A stretch of 64,000 bases of DNA from Parapristionchus giblindavisi (Eukaryota > Nematoda > Chromadorea > Rhabditida > Diplogasteridae). The stretch covers positions 868,001 through 932,000 of the forward strand of contig CALSFV010000035.1 in NCBI GenBank assembly GCA_943737045.1, in the 5' to 3' direction. The position numbers were made by a program, and so were the translations under genes. The notes beneath the pieces are model-generated. The model was not told where the DNA came from. It saw only the letters and a program-made list of their open reading frames with translations, and did no database searches. Shown one piece after another: positions 25,145 to 38,641 of the stretch (positions are counted from its first letter, which is position 1; the number at the start of each line of letters is the position of its first letter).

Positions 25145-28100
25145 ATGTCAAACTGTAATCTTGTGTTGATTCCACAATGCCCAAAGTACAAAAGTAGCTT
25201 TCACTCTGATAAGACCAAAAGAATACCTGACATGAAAAATTTTCTGCTAGACCCAGCGTGTCATATACCAAACGAAAGAGCAAAAAATTCTGAGTATTTT
25301 TCAACGTTCCATGTTGAACAACGGCCGCTCCAGCCGAATTAACAACATTGAACCATGCATTTTTAGCATTAAAGAATTCGTGACACGCCAATATTTAATC
25401 TAAACTTATCGTAGCATATACCGCGTGAAAGAGCAAACAATTCTGAATAATCTACACGTCAGTTCATGTCAAACTGTAATCTTGTGTTGATTCCACAATG
25501 CCCAAAGTACAAAAGTAGCTTTCACTCTGATAAGACGAAAAGAATACCTGACATGAAAAAATTTCTGCTAGACCCAGCGTGTCATATACCAAACGAAAGA
25601 GCAAAAAAAGCTGAGTATTTTGCAACGTTCCATGTTGAACAACGGCCGCTCCAGCCGAATTAACAACATTGAACCATGCATTTTTAGCATTAAAGAATTC
25701 GTGACACGCCAATATTTAATCTAAACTTATCGTAGCATATACCACGTGAAAGAGCAAAAAAGTCTGAATAATCTACACGTCAGTTCATGTCAAACTGTAA
25801 TCTTGTGTTGATTCCACAATGCCCAAAGTACAAAAGTAGCTTTCACTCTGATAAGACCAAAAGAATACCTGACATGAAAAATTTTCTGCTAGACCCAGCG
25901 TGTCATATACCAAACGAAAGAGCAAAAAATTCTGAGTATTTTGCAACGTTCCATGTTGAACAACGGCCACTTCAGCCGAATTAACAAAATTGAATTATGC
26001 ATTTTCGGCAATAAAGAATTCGTGACACGCCAATATTTAATCTAAACATATCGTAGCATATACCACGTGAAAGAGCAAAAAATTGTGAATAATCTACACT
26101 TCAGTTCATGTCAAACTGTAATCTTTTGTTGATTCCACAATGCCCAAAGTACAAAAGTAGCTTTCACTCTGATAAGACCAAAAGAATACCTGACATGAAA
26201 AATTTTCTGCTAGACCCAGCGTGTCATATACCAAACGAAAGAGCAAAAAATTCTGAGTATTTTGCAACGTTCCATGTTGAACAACGGCCGCTCCAGCCGA
26301 ATTAACAACATTGAACCATGCATTTTTAGCATTAAAGAATTCGTGACACGCCAATATTTAATCTAAACTTATCGTGGCATATACCACGTGAAAGAGCAAA
26401 AAATTCTGAATAATCTACACTTCAGTTCATGTCAAACTGTAATCTTGTGTTGATTCCACAATGCCCAAAGTACAAAAGTAGCTTTCACTCTGATAAGACC
26501 AAAAGAATACCTGACATGAAAAATTTTCTGCTAGACCCAGCGTGTCATATACCAAACGAAAGAGCAAAAAATTCTGAGTATTTTGCAACGTTCCATGTTG
26601 AACAACGGCCGCTCCAGCCGAATTAACAAAATTGAATTATGCATTTTCGGCAATAAAGAATTCGTGACACGCCAATATTTAATCTAAACATATCGTAGCA
26701 TATACCACGTGAAAGAGCAAAAAATTCTGAATAATCTACACTTCAGTTCATGTCAAACTGTAATCTTGTGTTGATTCCACAATGCCCAAAGTACAAAAGT
26801 AGCTTTCACTCTGATAAGACCAAAAGAACACCTGACATGAAAAATTTTCTGCTAGACCCAGCATGTCATATACCAAACGAAAGAGCAAAAAATTCTGAGT
26901 ATTTTGCAACGTTCCATGTTGAACAACGGCCGCTCCAGCCGAATTAACAACATTGAACCATGCATTTTTAGCATTAAAGAATTCGTGACACGCCAATATT
27001 TAATCTAAACTTATCGTGGCATATACCACGTGAAAGAGCAAAAAATTCTGAATAATCTACACTTCAGTTCATGTCAAACTGTAATCTTGTGTTGATTCCA
27101 CAATGCCCAAAGTACAAAAGTAGCTTTCACTCTGATAAGACCAAAAGAATACCTGACATGAAAAATTTTCTGCTAGACCCAGCGTGTCATATACCAAACG
27201 AAAGAGCAAAAAATTCTGAGTATTTTGCAACGTTCCATGTTGAACAACGGCCGCTCCAGCCGAATTAACAAAATTGAATTATGCATTTTCGGCAATAAAG
27301 AATTCGTGACACGCCAATATTTAATCTAAACATATCGTAGCATATACCACGTGAAAGAGCAAAAAATTCTGAATAATCTACACTTCAGTTCATGTCAAAC
27401 TGTAATCTTGTGTTGATTCCACAATGCCCAAAGTACAAAAGTAGCTTTCACTCTGATAAGACCAAAAGAACACCTGACATGAAAAATTTTCTGCTAGACC
27501 CAGCATGTCATATACCAAACGAAAGAGCAAAAAATTCTGAGTATTTTGCAACGTTCCATGTTGAACAACGGCCGCTCCAGCCGAATTAACAACATTGAAC
27601 CATGCATTTTTAGCATTAAAGAATTCGTGACACGCCAATATTTAATCTAAACTTATCGTGGCATATACCACGTGAAAGAGCAAAAAATTCTGAATAATCT
27701 ACACTTCAGTTCATGTCAAACTGTAATCTTGTGTTGATTCCACAATGCCCAAAGTACAAAAGTAGCTTTCACTCTGATAAGACCAAAAGAATACCTGACA
27801 TGAAAAATTTTCTGCTAGACCCAGCGTGTCATATACCAAACGAAAGAGCAAAAAATTCTGAGTATTTTGCAACGTTCCATGTTGAACAACGGCCGCTCCA
27901 GCCGAATTAACAAAATTGAATTATGCATTTTCGGCAATAAAGAATTCGTGACACGCCAATATTTAATCTAAACATATCGTAGCATATACCACGTGAAAGA
28001 GCAAAAAATTCTGAATAATCTACACTTCAGATCATGTCAAACTGTAATCTTGTGTTGATTCCACAATGCCCAAAGTACAAACGTAGCTTTCACTCTGATA

Positions 28101-28675
28101 AGACCAAAAGAACACCTGACATGAAAAATTTTCTGCTAGACCCAGCATGTCATATACCAAACGAAAGAGCAAAAAATTCTGAGTATTTTGCAACGTTCCA
28201 TGTTGAACAACGGCCGCTCCAGCCGAATTAACAACATTGAACCATGCATTTTTAGCATTAAAGAATTCGTGACACGCCAATATTTAATCTAAACTTATCG
28301 TGGCATATACCACGTGAAATAGCAAAAAATTCTGAATAATCTACACTTCAGTTCATGTCAAACTGTAATCTTGTGTTGATTCCACAATGCCCAAAGTACA
28401 AAAGTAGCTTTCACTCTGATAAGACCAAAAGAATACCTGACATGAAAAATTTTCTGCTAGACCCAGCGTGTCATATACCAAACGAAAGAGCAAAAAATTC
28501 TGAGTATTTTGCAACGTTCCATGTTGAACAACGGCCACTTCAGCCGAATTAACAAAATTGAATTATGCATTTTCGGCAATAAAGAATTCGTGACACGCCA
28601 ATATTTAATCTAAACTTATCGTAGCATATACCACGTGAAAGAGCAAAAAATTCTGAATAATCTACACTTCAGTTC
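25145..28675 (+). repeat. 11-unit higher-order repeat, copy 2 (3,531 bp)
   Basis: It has the same leading four marker units as copy 1, then alternating CGGC and AACACC units, and ends in a CGGCCACTTCAG unit. Its length is exactly 11 x 321. Private changes include AAAAAATTTCTG in unit 25466, and TACAAACGTAGC and GAAATAGC in or near unit 28034. Confidence 0.78.
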
Positions 28676-29638
28676 ATGTCAAACTGTAATCTTGTGTTGA
28701 TTCCACAATGCCCAAAGTACAAAAGTAGCTTTCACTCTGATAAGACCAAAAGAATACCTGACATGAAAAATTTTCTGCTAGACCCAGCGTGTCATATACC
28801 AAACGAAAGAGCAAAAAAATCTGAGTATTTTTCAACGTTCCATGTTGAACAACGGCCGCTCCAGCCGAATTAACAACATTGAACCATGCATTTTTAGCAT
28901 TAAAGAATTCGTGACACGCCAATATTTAATCTAAACTTATCGTAGCATATACCGCGTGAAAGAGCAAACAATTCTGAATAATCTACACGTCAGTTCATGT
29001 CAAACTGTAATCTTGTGTTGATTCCACAATGCCCAAAGTACAAAAGTAGCTTTCACTCTGATAAGACGAAAAGAATACCTGACATGAAAAATTTTCTGCT
29101 AGACCCAGCGTGTCATATACCAAACGAAAGAGCAAAAAAAGCTGAGTATTTTGCAACGTTCCATGTTGAACAACGGCCGCTCCAGCCGAATTAACAACAT
29201 TGAACCATGCATTTTTAGCATTAAAGAATTCGTGACACGCCAATATTTAATCTAAACTTATCGTAGCATATACCACGTGAAAGAGCAAAAAAGTCTGAAT
29301 AATCTACACGTCAGTTCATGTCAAACTGTAATCTTGTGTTGATTCCACAATGCCCAAAGTACAAAAGTAGCTTTCACTCTGATAAGACCAAAAGAATACC
29401 TGACATGAAAAATTTTCTGCTAGACCCAGCGTGTCATATACCAAACGAAAGAGCAAAAAATTCTGAGTATTTTGCAACGTTCCATGTTGAACAACGGCCA
29501 CTTCAGCCGAATTAACAAAATTGAATTATGCATTTTCGGCAATAAAGAATTCGTGACACGCCAATATTTAATCTAAACTTATCGTAGCATATACCACGTG
29601 AAAGAGCAAAAAATTCTGAATAATCTACATTTCAGTTC
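28676..29638 (+). repeat. 11-unit higher-order repeat, partial copy 3
   Basis: Only the first three marker units are present (TTTTTCAACG, AAGACG+AAAGCTGAG, CGGCCACTTCAG). The following units carry AAGACG or offset-144 A and lead into domain III, so the pattern breaks off here. Confidence 0.7.
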
Positions 29639-31242
29639 ATGTCAAACTGTAATCTTGTGTTGATTCCACAATGCCCAAAGTACAAAAGTAGCTTTCACTC
29701 TGATAAGACCAAAAGAATACCTGACATGAAAAATTTTCTGCTAGACCCAGCGTGTCATATACCAAACGAAAGAGCAAAAAATTCTGAGTATTTTGCAACG
29801 TTCCATGTTGAACAACGGCCGCTCCAGCCGAATTAACAACATTGAACCATGCATTTTTAGCATTAAAGAATTCGTGACACGCCAATATTTAATCTAAACT
29901 TATCGTAGCATATACCGCGTGAAAGAGCAAACAATTCTGAATAATCTACACGTCAGTTCATGTCAAACTGTAATCTTGTGTTGATTCCACAATGCCCAAA
30001 GTACAAAAGTAGCTTTCACTCTGATAAGACGAAAAGAATACCTGACATGAAAAATTTTCTGCTAGACCCAGCGTGTCATATACCAAACGAAAGAGCAAAA
30101 AAATCTGAGTATTTTGCAACGTTCCATGTTGAACAACGGCCGCTCCAGCCGAATTAACAACATTGAACCATGCATTTTTAGCATTAAAGAATTCGTGACA
30201 CGCCAATATTTAATCTAAACTTATCGTAGCATATACCGCGTGAAAGAGCAAACAATTCTGAATAATCTACACGTCAGTTCATGTCAAACTGTAATCTTGT
30301 GTTGATTCCACAATGCCCAAAGTACAAAAGTAGCTTTCACTCTGATAAGACCAAAAGAATACCTGACATGAAAAATTTTCTGCTAGACCCAGCGTGTCAT
30401 ATACCAAACGAAAGAGCAAAAAAATCTGAGTATTTTGCAACGTTCCATGTTGAACAACGGCCGCTCCAGCCGAATTAACAACATTGAACCATGCATTTTT
30501 AGCATTAAAGAATTCGTGACACGCCAATATTTAATCTAAACTTATCGTAGCATATACCACGTGAAAGAGCAAAAAATTCTGAATAATCTACACGTCAGTT
30601 CATGTCAAACTGTAATCTTGTGTTGATTCCACAATGCCCAAAGTACAAAAGTAGCTTTCACTCTGATAAGGCCAAAAGAATACCTGACATGAAAAATTTT
30701 CTGCTAGACCCAGCGTGTCATATACCAAACGAAAGAGCAAAAAATTCTGAGTATTTTGCAACGTTCCATGTTGAACAACGGCCACTTCAGCCGAATTAAC
30801 AAAATTGAATTATGCATTTTCGGCAATAAAGAATTCGTGACACGCCAATATTTAATCTAAACTTATCGTAGCATATACCACGTGAAAGAGCAAACAATTC
30901 TGAATAATCTACACGTCAGTTCATGTCAAACTGTAATCTTGTGTTGATTCCACAATGCCCAAAGTACAAAAGTAGCTTTCACTCTGATAAGACCAAAAGA
31001 ATACCTGACATGAAAAATTTTCTGCTAGACCCAGCGTGTCATATACCAAACGAAAGAGCAAAAAATCTGAGTATTTTGCAACGTTCCATGTTGAACAACG
31101 GCCGCTCCAGCCGAATTAACAACATTGAACCATGCATTTTTAGCATTAAAGAATTCGTGACACGCCAATATTTAATCTAAACTTATCGTAGCATATACCA
31201 CGTGAAAGAGCAAAAAATTCTGAATAATCTACACGTCAGTTC

Positions 31243-31410
31243 ATGTCAAACTGTAATCTTGTGTTGATTCCACAATGCCCAAAGTACAAAAGTAGCTTTC
31301 ACTCTGATAAGGCCAAAAGAATACCTGACATGAAAAATTTTCTGCTAGACCCAGCGTGTCATATACCAAACGAAAGAGCAAAAAATTCTGAATAATCTAC
31401 ACGTCAGTTC
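31243..31410 (+). repeat. Short monomer 1 (168 bp), internal 153-bp deletion
   Basis: The unit proceeds normally through AAGGCC to CATATACCAAACGAAAGAGC and the A-tract, then continues as TTCTGAATAATCTACACG, which is the end of half-unit A. The breakpoint lies in a 20-base stretch identical in both half-units. One half-unit's worth of sequence, including the GC-rich patch and EcoRI site, is missing. Confidence 0.93.
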
Positions 31411-32863
31411 ATGTCAAACTGTAATCTTGTGTTGATTCCACAATGCCCAAAGTACAAAAGTAGCTTTCACTCTGATAAGGCCAAAAGAATACCTGACATG
31501 AAAAATTTTCTGCTAGACCCAGCGTGTCATATACCAAACGAAAGAGCAAAAAATTCTGAGTATTTTGCAACGTTCCATGTTGAACAACGGCCACTTCAGC
31601 CGAATTAACAAAATTGAATTATGCATTTTCGGCAATAAAGAATTCGTGACACGCCAATATTTAATCTAAACTTATCGTAGCATATACCACGTGAAAGAGC
31701 AAACAATTCTGAATAATCTACACGTCAGTTCATGTCAAACTGTAATCTTGTGTTGATTCCACAATGCCCAAAGTACAAAAGTAGCTTTCACTCTGATAAG
31801 ACCAAAAGAATACCTGACATGAAAAATTTTCTGCTAGACCCAGCGTGTCATATACCAAACGAAAGAGCAAAAAAAATCTGAGTATTTTGCAACGTTCCAT
31901 GTTGAACAACGGCCGCTCCAGCCGAATTAACAACATTGAACCATGCATTTTTAGCATTAAAGAATTCGTGACACGCCAATATTTAATCTAAACTTATCGT
32001 AGCATATACCACGTGAAAGAGCAAAAAATTCTGAATAATCTACACGTCAGTTCATGTCAAACTGTAATCTTGTGTTGATTCCACAATGCCCAAAGTACAA
32101 AAGTAGCTTTCACTCTGATAAGGCCAAAAGAATACCTGACATGAAAAATTTTCTGCTAGACCCAGCGTGTCATATACCAAACGAAAGAGCAAAAAATTCT
32201 GAGTATTTTGCAACGTTCCATGTTGAACAACGGCCGCTCCAGCCGAATTAACAACATTGAACCATGCATTTTTAGCATTAAAGAATTCGTGACACACCAA
32301 TATTTAATCTAAACTTATCGTAGCATATACCGCGTGAAAGAGCAAACAATTCTGAATAATCTACACGTCAGTTCATGTCAAACTGTAATCTTGTGTTGAT
32401 TCCACAATGCCCAAAGTACAAAAGTAGCTTTCACTCTGATAAGACGAAAAGAATACCTGACATGAAAAATTTTCTGCTAGACCCAGCGTGTCATATACCA
32501 AACGAAAGAGCAAAAAAATCTGAGTATTTTGCAACGTTCCATGTTGAACAACGGCCACTTCAGCCGAATTAACAAAATTGAATTATGCATTTTCGGCAAT
32601 AAAGAATTCGTGACACGCCAATATTTAATCTAAACTTATCGTAGCATATACCACGTGAAAGAGCAAAAAATTCTGAATAATCTACACTTCAGTTCATGTC
32701 AAACTGTAATCTTGTGTTGATTCCACAATGCCCAAAGTACAAAAGTAGCTTTCACTATGATAAGACCAAAAGAATACCTGACATGAAAAATTTTCTGCTA
32801 GACCCAGCGTGTCATATACCAAACGAAAGAGCAAAAAATTCTGAATAATCTACACGTCAGTTC
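31411..32863 (+). repeat. Five-unit block (1,453 bp), copy 1, ending in short monomer 2
   Basis: The order is AAGGCC+CGGCCACTTCAG, offset-144 A (322 bp), AAGGCC+GACACACC, AAGACG+CGGCCACTTCAG, CTATGAT (short). The same five types follow from 32864, with the fifth at full length. The two copies differ by the one-base A-tract length in the second unit. Confidence 0.82.
32696..32863 (+). repeat. Short monomer 2 (168 bp), internal 153-bp deletion
   Basis: This is the same kind of junction as short monomer 1, within the same shared stretch, but the retained 5' part carries CTATGAT where the first has AAGGCC. Downstream it continues into the same AAGGCC+CGGCCACTTCAG unit type as short monomer 1. 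Confidence 0.93.
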
Positions 32864-34468
32864 ATGTCAAACTGTAATCTTGTGTTGATTCCACAATGCC
32901 CAAAGTACAAAAGTAGCTTTCACTCTGATAAGGCCAAAAGAATACCTGACATGAAAAATTTTCTGCTAGACCCAGCGTGTCATATACCAAACGAAAGAGC
33001 AAAAAATTCTGAGTATTTTGCAACGTTCCATGTTGAACAACGGCCACTTCAGCCGAATTAACAAAATTGAATTAAGCATTTTCGGCAATAAAGAATTCGT
33101 GACACGCCAATATTTAATCTAAACTTATCGTAGCATATACCACGTGAAAGAGCAAACAATTCTGAATAATCTACACGTCAGTTCATGTCAAACTGTAATC
33201 TTGTGTTGATTCCACAATGCCCAAAGTACAAAAGTAGCTTTCACTCTGATAAGACCAAAAGAATACCTGACATGAAAAATTTTCTGCTAGACCCAGCGTG
33301 TCATATACCAAACGAAAGAGCAAAAAAATCTGAGTATTTTGCAACGTTCCATGTTGAACAACGGCCGCTCCAGCCGAATTAACAACATTGAACCATGCAT
33401 TTTTAGCATTAAAGAATTCGTGACACGCCAATATTTAATCTAAACTTATCGTAGCATATACCACGTGAAAGAGCAAAAAATTCTGAATAATCTACACGTC
33501 AGTTCATGTCAAACTGTAATCTTGTGTTGATTCCACAATGCCCAAAGTACAAAAGTAGCTTTCACTCTGATAAGGCCAAAAGAATACCTGACATGAAAAA
33601 TTTTCTGCTAGACCCAGCGTGTCATATACCAAACGAAAGAGCAAAAAATTCTGAGTATTTTGCAACGTTCCATGTTGAACAACGGCCGCTCCAGCCGAAT
33701 TAACAACATTGAACCATGCATTTTTAGCATTAAAGAATTCGTGACACACCAATATTTAATCTAAACTTATCGTAGCATATACCGCGTGAAAGAGCAAACA
33801 ATTCTGAATAATCTACACGTCAGTTCATGTCAAACTGTAATCTTGTGTTGATTCCACAATGCCCAAAGTACAAAAGTAGCTTTCACTCTGATAAGACGAA
33901 AAGAATACCTGACATGAAAAATTTTCTGCTAGACCCAGCGTGTCATATACCAAACGAAAGAGCAAAAAAATCTGAGTATTTTGCAACGTTCCATGTTGAA
34001 CAACGGCCACTTCAGCCGAATTAACAAAATTGAATTATGCATTTTCGGCAATAAAGAATTCGTGACACGCCAATATTTAATCTAAACTTATCGTAGCATA
34101 TACCACGTGAAAGAGCAAAAAATTCTGAATAATCTACACTTCAGTTCATGTCAAACTGTAATCTTGTGTTGATTCCACAATGCCCAAAGTACAAAAGTAG
34201 CTTTCACTATGATAAGACCAAAAGAATACCTGACATGAAAAATTTTCTGCTAGACCCAGCGTGTCATATACCAAACGAAAGAGCAAAAAATTCTGAGTAT
34301 TTTGCAACGTTCCATGTTGAACAACGGCCGCTCCAGCCGAATTAACAACATTGAACCATGCATTTTTAGCATTAAAGAATTCGTGACACGCCAATATTTA
34401 ATCTAAACTTATCGTAGCATATACCGCGTGAAAGAGCAAACAATTCTGAATAATCTACACGTCAGTTC
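32864..34468 (+). repeat. Five-unit block, copy 2, with full-length fifth unit
   Basis: This repeats the type order of 31411-32863. It has a private GAATTAAGCATT in the first unit. Here the CTATGAT unit is complete (34148-34468). Confidence 0.8.
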
Positions 34469-35431
34469 ATGTCAAACTGTAATCTTGTGTTGATTCAACA
34501 ATGCCCAAAGTACAAAAGTAGCTTTCACTCTGATAAGACGAAAAGAATACCTGACATGAAAAATTTTCTGCTAGACCCAGCGTGTCATATACCAAACGAA
34601 AGAGCAAAAAAATCTGAGTATTTTGCAACGTTCCATGTTGAACAACGGCCGCTCCAGCCGAATTAACAACATTGAACCATGCATTTTTAGCATTAAAGAA
34701 TTCGTGACACGCCAATATTTAATCTAAACTTATCGTAGCATATACCACGTGAAAGAGCAAAAAATTCTGAATAATCTACACGTCAGTTCATGTCAAACTG
34801 TAATCTTGTGTTGATTCCACAATGCCCAAAGTACAAAAGTAGCTTTCACTCTGATAAGACGAAAAGAATACCTGACATGAAAAATTTTCTGCTAGACCCA
34901 GCGTGTCATATACCAAACGAAAGAGCAAAAAATTCTGAGTATTTTGCAACGTTCCATGTTGAACAACGGCCGCTCCAGCCGAATTAACAACATTGAACCA
35001 TGCATTTTTAGCATTAAAGAATTCGTGACACACCAATATTTAATCTAAACTTATCGTAGCATATACCGCGTGAAAGAGCAAACAATTCTGAATAATCTAC
35101 ACGTCAGTTCATGTCAAACTGTAATCTTGTGTTGATTCCACAATGCCCAAAGTACAAAAGTAGCTTTCACTCTGATAAGACGAAAAGAATACCTGACATG
35201 AAAAATTTTCTGCTAGACCCAGCGTGTCATATACCAAACGAAAGAGCAAAAAAATCTGAGTATTTTGCAACGTTCCATGTTGAACAACGGCCACTTCAGC
35301 CGAATTAACAAAATTGAATTATGCATTTTCGGCAATAAAGAATTCGTGACACGCCAATATTTAATCTAAACTTATCGTAGCATATACCACGTGAAAGAGC
35401 AAAAAATTCTGAATAATCTACACTTCAGTTC

Positions 35432-36394
35432 ATGTCAAACTGTAATCTTGTGTTGATTCCACAATGCCCAAAGTACAAAAGTAGCTTTCACTATGATAAG
35501 ACCAAAAGAATACCTGACATGAAAAATTTTCTGCTAGACCCAGCGTGTCATATACCAAACGAAAGAGCAAAAAATTCTGAGTATTTTGCAACGTTCCATG
35601 TTGAACAACGGCCGCTCCAGCCGAATTAACAACATTGAACCATGCATTTTTAGCATTAAAGAATTCGTGACACGCCAATATTTAATCTAAACTTATCGTA
35701 GCATATACCGCGTGAAAGAGCAAACAATTCTGAATAATCTACACGTCAGTTCATGTCAAACTGTAATCTTGTGTTGATTCAACAATGCCCAAAGTACAAA
35801 AGTAGCTTTCACTCTGATAAGACGAAAAGAATACCTGACATGAAAAATTTTCTGCTAGACCCAGCGTGTCATATACCAAACGAAAGAGCAAAAAAATCTG
35901 AGTATTTTGCAACGTTCCATGTTGAACAACGGCCGCTCCAGCCGAATTAACAACATTGAACCATGCATTTTTAGCATTAAAGAATTCGTGACACGCCAAT
36001 ATTTAATCTAAACTTATCGTAGCATATACCACGTGAAAGAGCAAAAAATTCTGAATAATCTACACGTCAGTTCATGTCAAACTGTAATCTTGTGTTGATT
36101 CCACAATGCCCAAAGTACAAAAGTAGCTTTCACTCTGATAAGACGAAAAGAATACCTGACATGAAAAATTTTCTGCTAGACCCAGCGTGTCATATACCAA
36201 ACGAAAGAGCAAAAAAATCTGAGTATTTTGCAACGTTCCATGTTGAACAACGGCCACTTCAGCCGAATTAACAAAATTGAATTATGCATTTTCGGCAATA
36301 AAGAATTCGTGACACGCCAATATTTAATCTAAACTTATCGTAGCATATACCACGTGAAAGAGCAAAAAATTCTGAATAATCTACACTTCAGTTC
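35432..36394 (+). repeat. Three-unit higher-order repeat (963 bp), copy 1
   Basis: The order is a CTATGAT unit, a GATTCAACAATG+AAGACG unit, and an AAGACG+CGGCCACTTCAG+CGGC unit. It recurs directly at 36395-37357 and begins again at 37358. A four-unit relative with one extra AAGACG unit precedes it at 34148-35431. Confidence 0.85.
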
Positions 36395-37357
36395 ATGTCA
36401 AACTGTAATCTTGTGTTGATTCCACAATGCCCAAAGTACAAAAGTAGCTTTCACTATGATAAGACCAAAAGAATACCTGACATGAAAAATTTTCTGCTAG
36501 ACCCAGCGTGTCATATACCAAACGAAAGAGCAAAAAATTTTGAGTATTTTGCAACGTTCCATGTTGAACAACGGCCGCTCCAGCCGAATTAACAACATTG
36601 AACCATGCATTTTTAGCATTAAAGAATTCGTGACACGCCAATATTTAATCTAAACTTATCGTAGCATATACCGCGTGAAAGAGCAAACAATTCTGAATAA
36701 TCTACACGTCAGTTCATGTCAAACTGTAATCTTGTGTTGATTCAACAATGCCCAAAGTACAAAAGTAGCTTTCACTCTGATAAGACGAAAAGAATACCTG
36801 ACATGAAAAATTTTCTGCTAGACCCAGCGTGTCATATACCAAACGAAAGAGCAAAAAAATCTGAGTATTTTGCAACGTTCCATGTTGAACAACGGCCGCT
36901 CCAGCCGAATTAACAACATTGAACCATGCATTTTTAGCATTAAAGAATTCGTGACACGCCAATATTTAATCTAAACTTATCGTAGCATATACCACGTGAA
37001 AGAGCAAAAAATTCTGAATAATCTACACGTCAGTTCATGTCAAACTGTAATCTTGTGTTGATTCCACAATGCCCAAAGTACAAAAGTAGCTTTCACTCTG
37101 ATAAGACGAAAAGAATACCTGACATGAAAAATTTTCTGCTAGACCCAGCGTGTCATATACCAAACGAAAGAGCAAAAAAATCTGAGTATTTTGCAACGTT
37201 CCATGTTGAACAACGGCCACTTCAGCCGAATTAACAAAATTGAATTATGCATTTTCGGCAATAAAGAATTCGTGACACGCCAATATTTAATCTAAACTTA
37301 TCGTAGCATATACCACGTGAAAGAGCAAAAAATTCTGAATAATCTACACTTCAGTTC
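36395..37357 (+). repeat. Three-unit higher-order repeat (963 bp), copy 2
   Basis: This is a direct repeat of 35432-36394. Its first unit has a private AATTTTGAG (offset 146), a variant that becomes common in domain IV. Confidence 0.85.
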
Positions 37358-37678
37358 ATGTCAAACTGTAATCTTGTGTTGATTCCACAATGCCCAAAGT
37401 ACAAAAGTAGCTTTCACTATGATAAGACCAAAAGAATACCTGACATGAAAAATTTTCTGCTAGACCCAGCGTGTCATATACCAAACGAAAGAGCAAAAAA
37501 TTCTGAGTATTTTGCAACGTTCCATGTTGAACAACGGCCGCTCCAGCCGAATTAACAACATTGAACCATGCATTTTTAGCATTAAAGAATTCGTGACACG
37601 CCAATATTTAATCTAAACTTATCGTAGCATATACCGCGTGAAAGAGCAAAAAATTCTGAATAATCTACACTTCAGTTC

Positions 37679-38320
37679 ATGTCAAACTGTAATCTTGTGT
37701 TGATTCCACAATGCCCAAAGTACAAAAGTAGCTTTCACTCTGATAAGACCAAAAGAATACCTGACATGAAAAATTTTCTGCTAGACCCAGCGTGTCATAT
37801 ACCAAACGAAAGAGCAAAAAATTTTGAGTATTTTGCAACCTTCCATGTTGAACAACGGCCGCTGCAGCCGAATTAACAACATTGAACCATGCATTTTTAG
37901 CATTAAAGAATTCGTGACACGTCAATGCTTTATCGAAACTTATCGTAGCACATACCACGTGAAAGAGCAAAAAATTCTGAATAATCTACACTTCAGTTCA
38001 TGTCAAACTGTAATCTTCTGTTGATTCCACAATGTCCAAAGTACAAAAGTAGCTTTCACTCTGATAAGACCAAAAGAATACCTGACATGAAAAATTTTCT
38101 GCTAGACCCAGCGTGTCATATACCAAACGAAAGAGCAAAAAATTCTGAGTATTTTGCAACGTTCCATGTTGAACAACGGCCGCTCCAGCCGAATTAACAA
38201 CATTGAACCATGCATTTTTAGCATTAAAGAATTCGTGACACGTCAATGCTTTATCGAAACTTATCGTAGCATATACCACGTGAAAGAGCAAAAAATTCTG
38301 AATAATCTACACTTCAGTTC
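37679..38320 (+). repeat. Two-unit marked pair, copy 1
   Basis: The first unit has AATTTTGAG, CAACCTTCC, CGCTGCAG (a new PstI site) and AGCACATACC. The second has ATCTTCTGTTG and AATGTCC. The same pair is at 43134-43775 and 44097-44738, about 5.5 and 6.4 kb away. Confidence 0.82.
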
Positions 38321-38641
38321 ATGTCAAACTGTAATCTTGTGTTGATTCCACAATGCCCAAAGTACAAAAGTAGCTTTCACTCTGATAAGACCAAAAGAAT
38401 ACCTGACATGAAAAATTTTCTGCTAGACCCAGCGTGTCATATACCAAACGAAAGAGCAAAAAATTCTGAGTATTTTGCAACGTTCCATGTTGAACAACGG
38501 CCGCTCCAGCCGAATTAACAACATTGAACCATGCATTTTTAGCATTAAAGAATTCGTGACACGTCAATGCTTTATCGAAACTTATCGTAGCATATACCAC
38601 GTGAAAGAGCAAAAAATTCTGAATAATCTACACTTCAGTTC

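Larger units (their letters stand above)
17321..30601 (+). repeat. Domain II, second block: mixed types with 8- and 11-unit periodicity
   Basis: The same unit types as in the first domain II block occur here, plus three new ones: AAGACG with AAAAAAAGCTGAG (units 19369, 21937, 25466, 28997), ATCTTTTGTTG (20011, 20653, 22579, 23541, 26108) and TATTTTTCAACG (21616, 25145, 28676). These recur as an ordered group. Units 22900 and 23862 are 320 bp and share the ATCGGGCAT deletion found in the first domain II block. No gene is present. Confidence 0.88.
30602..37678 (+). repeat. Domain III: AAGGCC, AAGACG and CTATGAT units
   Basis: Units are marked at offset 70 (AAGGCC: 30602, 31243, 31411, 32054, 32864, 33506), offset 72 (AAGACG: 32375, 33827, 34469, 34790, 35111, 35753, 36074, 36716, 37037) or offset 62 (CTATGAT: 32696, 34148, 35432, 36395, 37358). 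Units 32054, 33506 and 34790 share GACACACC. The domain holds both short units and nested multi-unit repeats. No gene is present. Confidence 0.88.
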
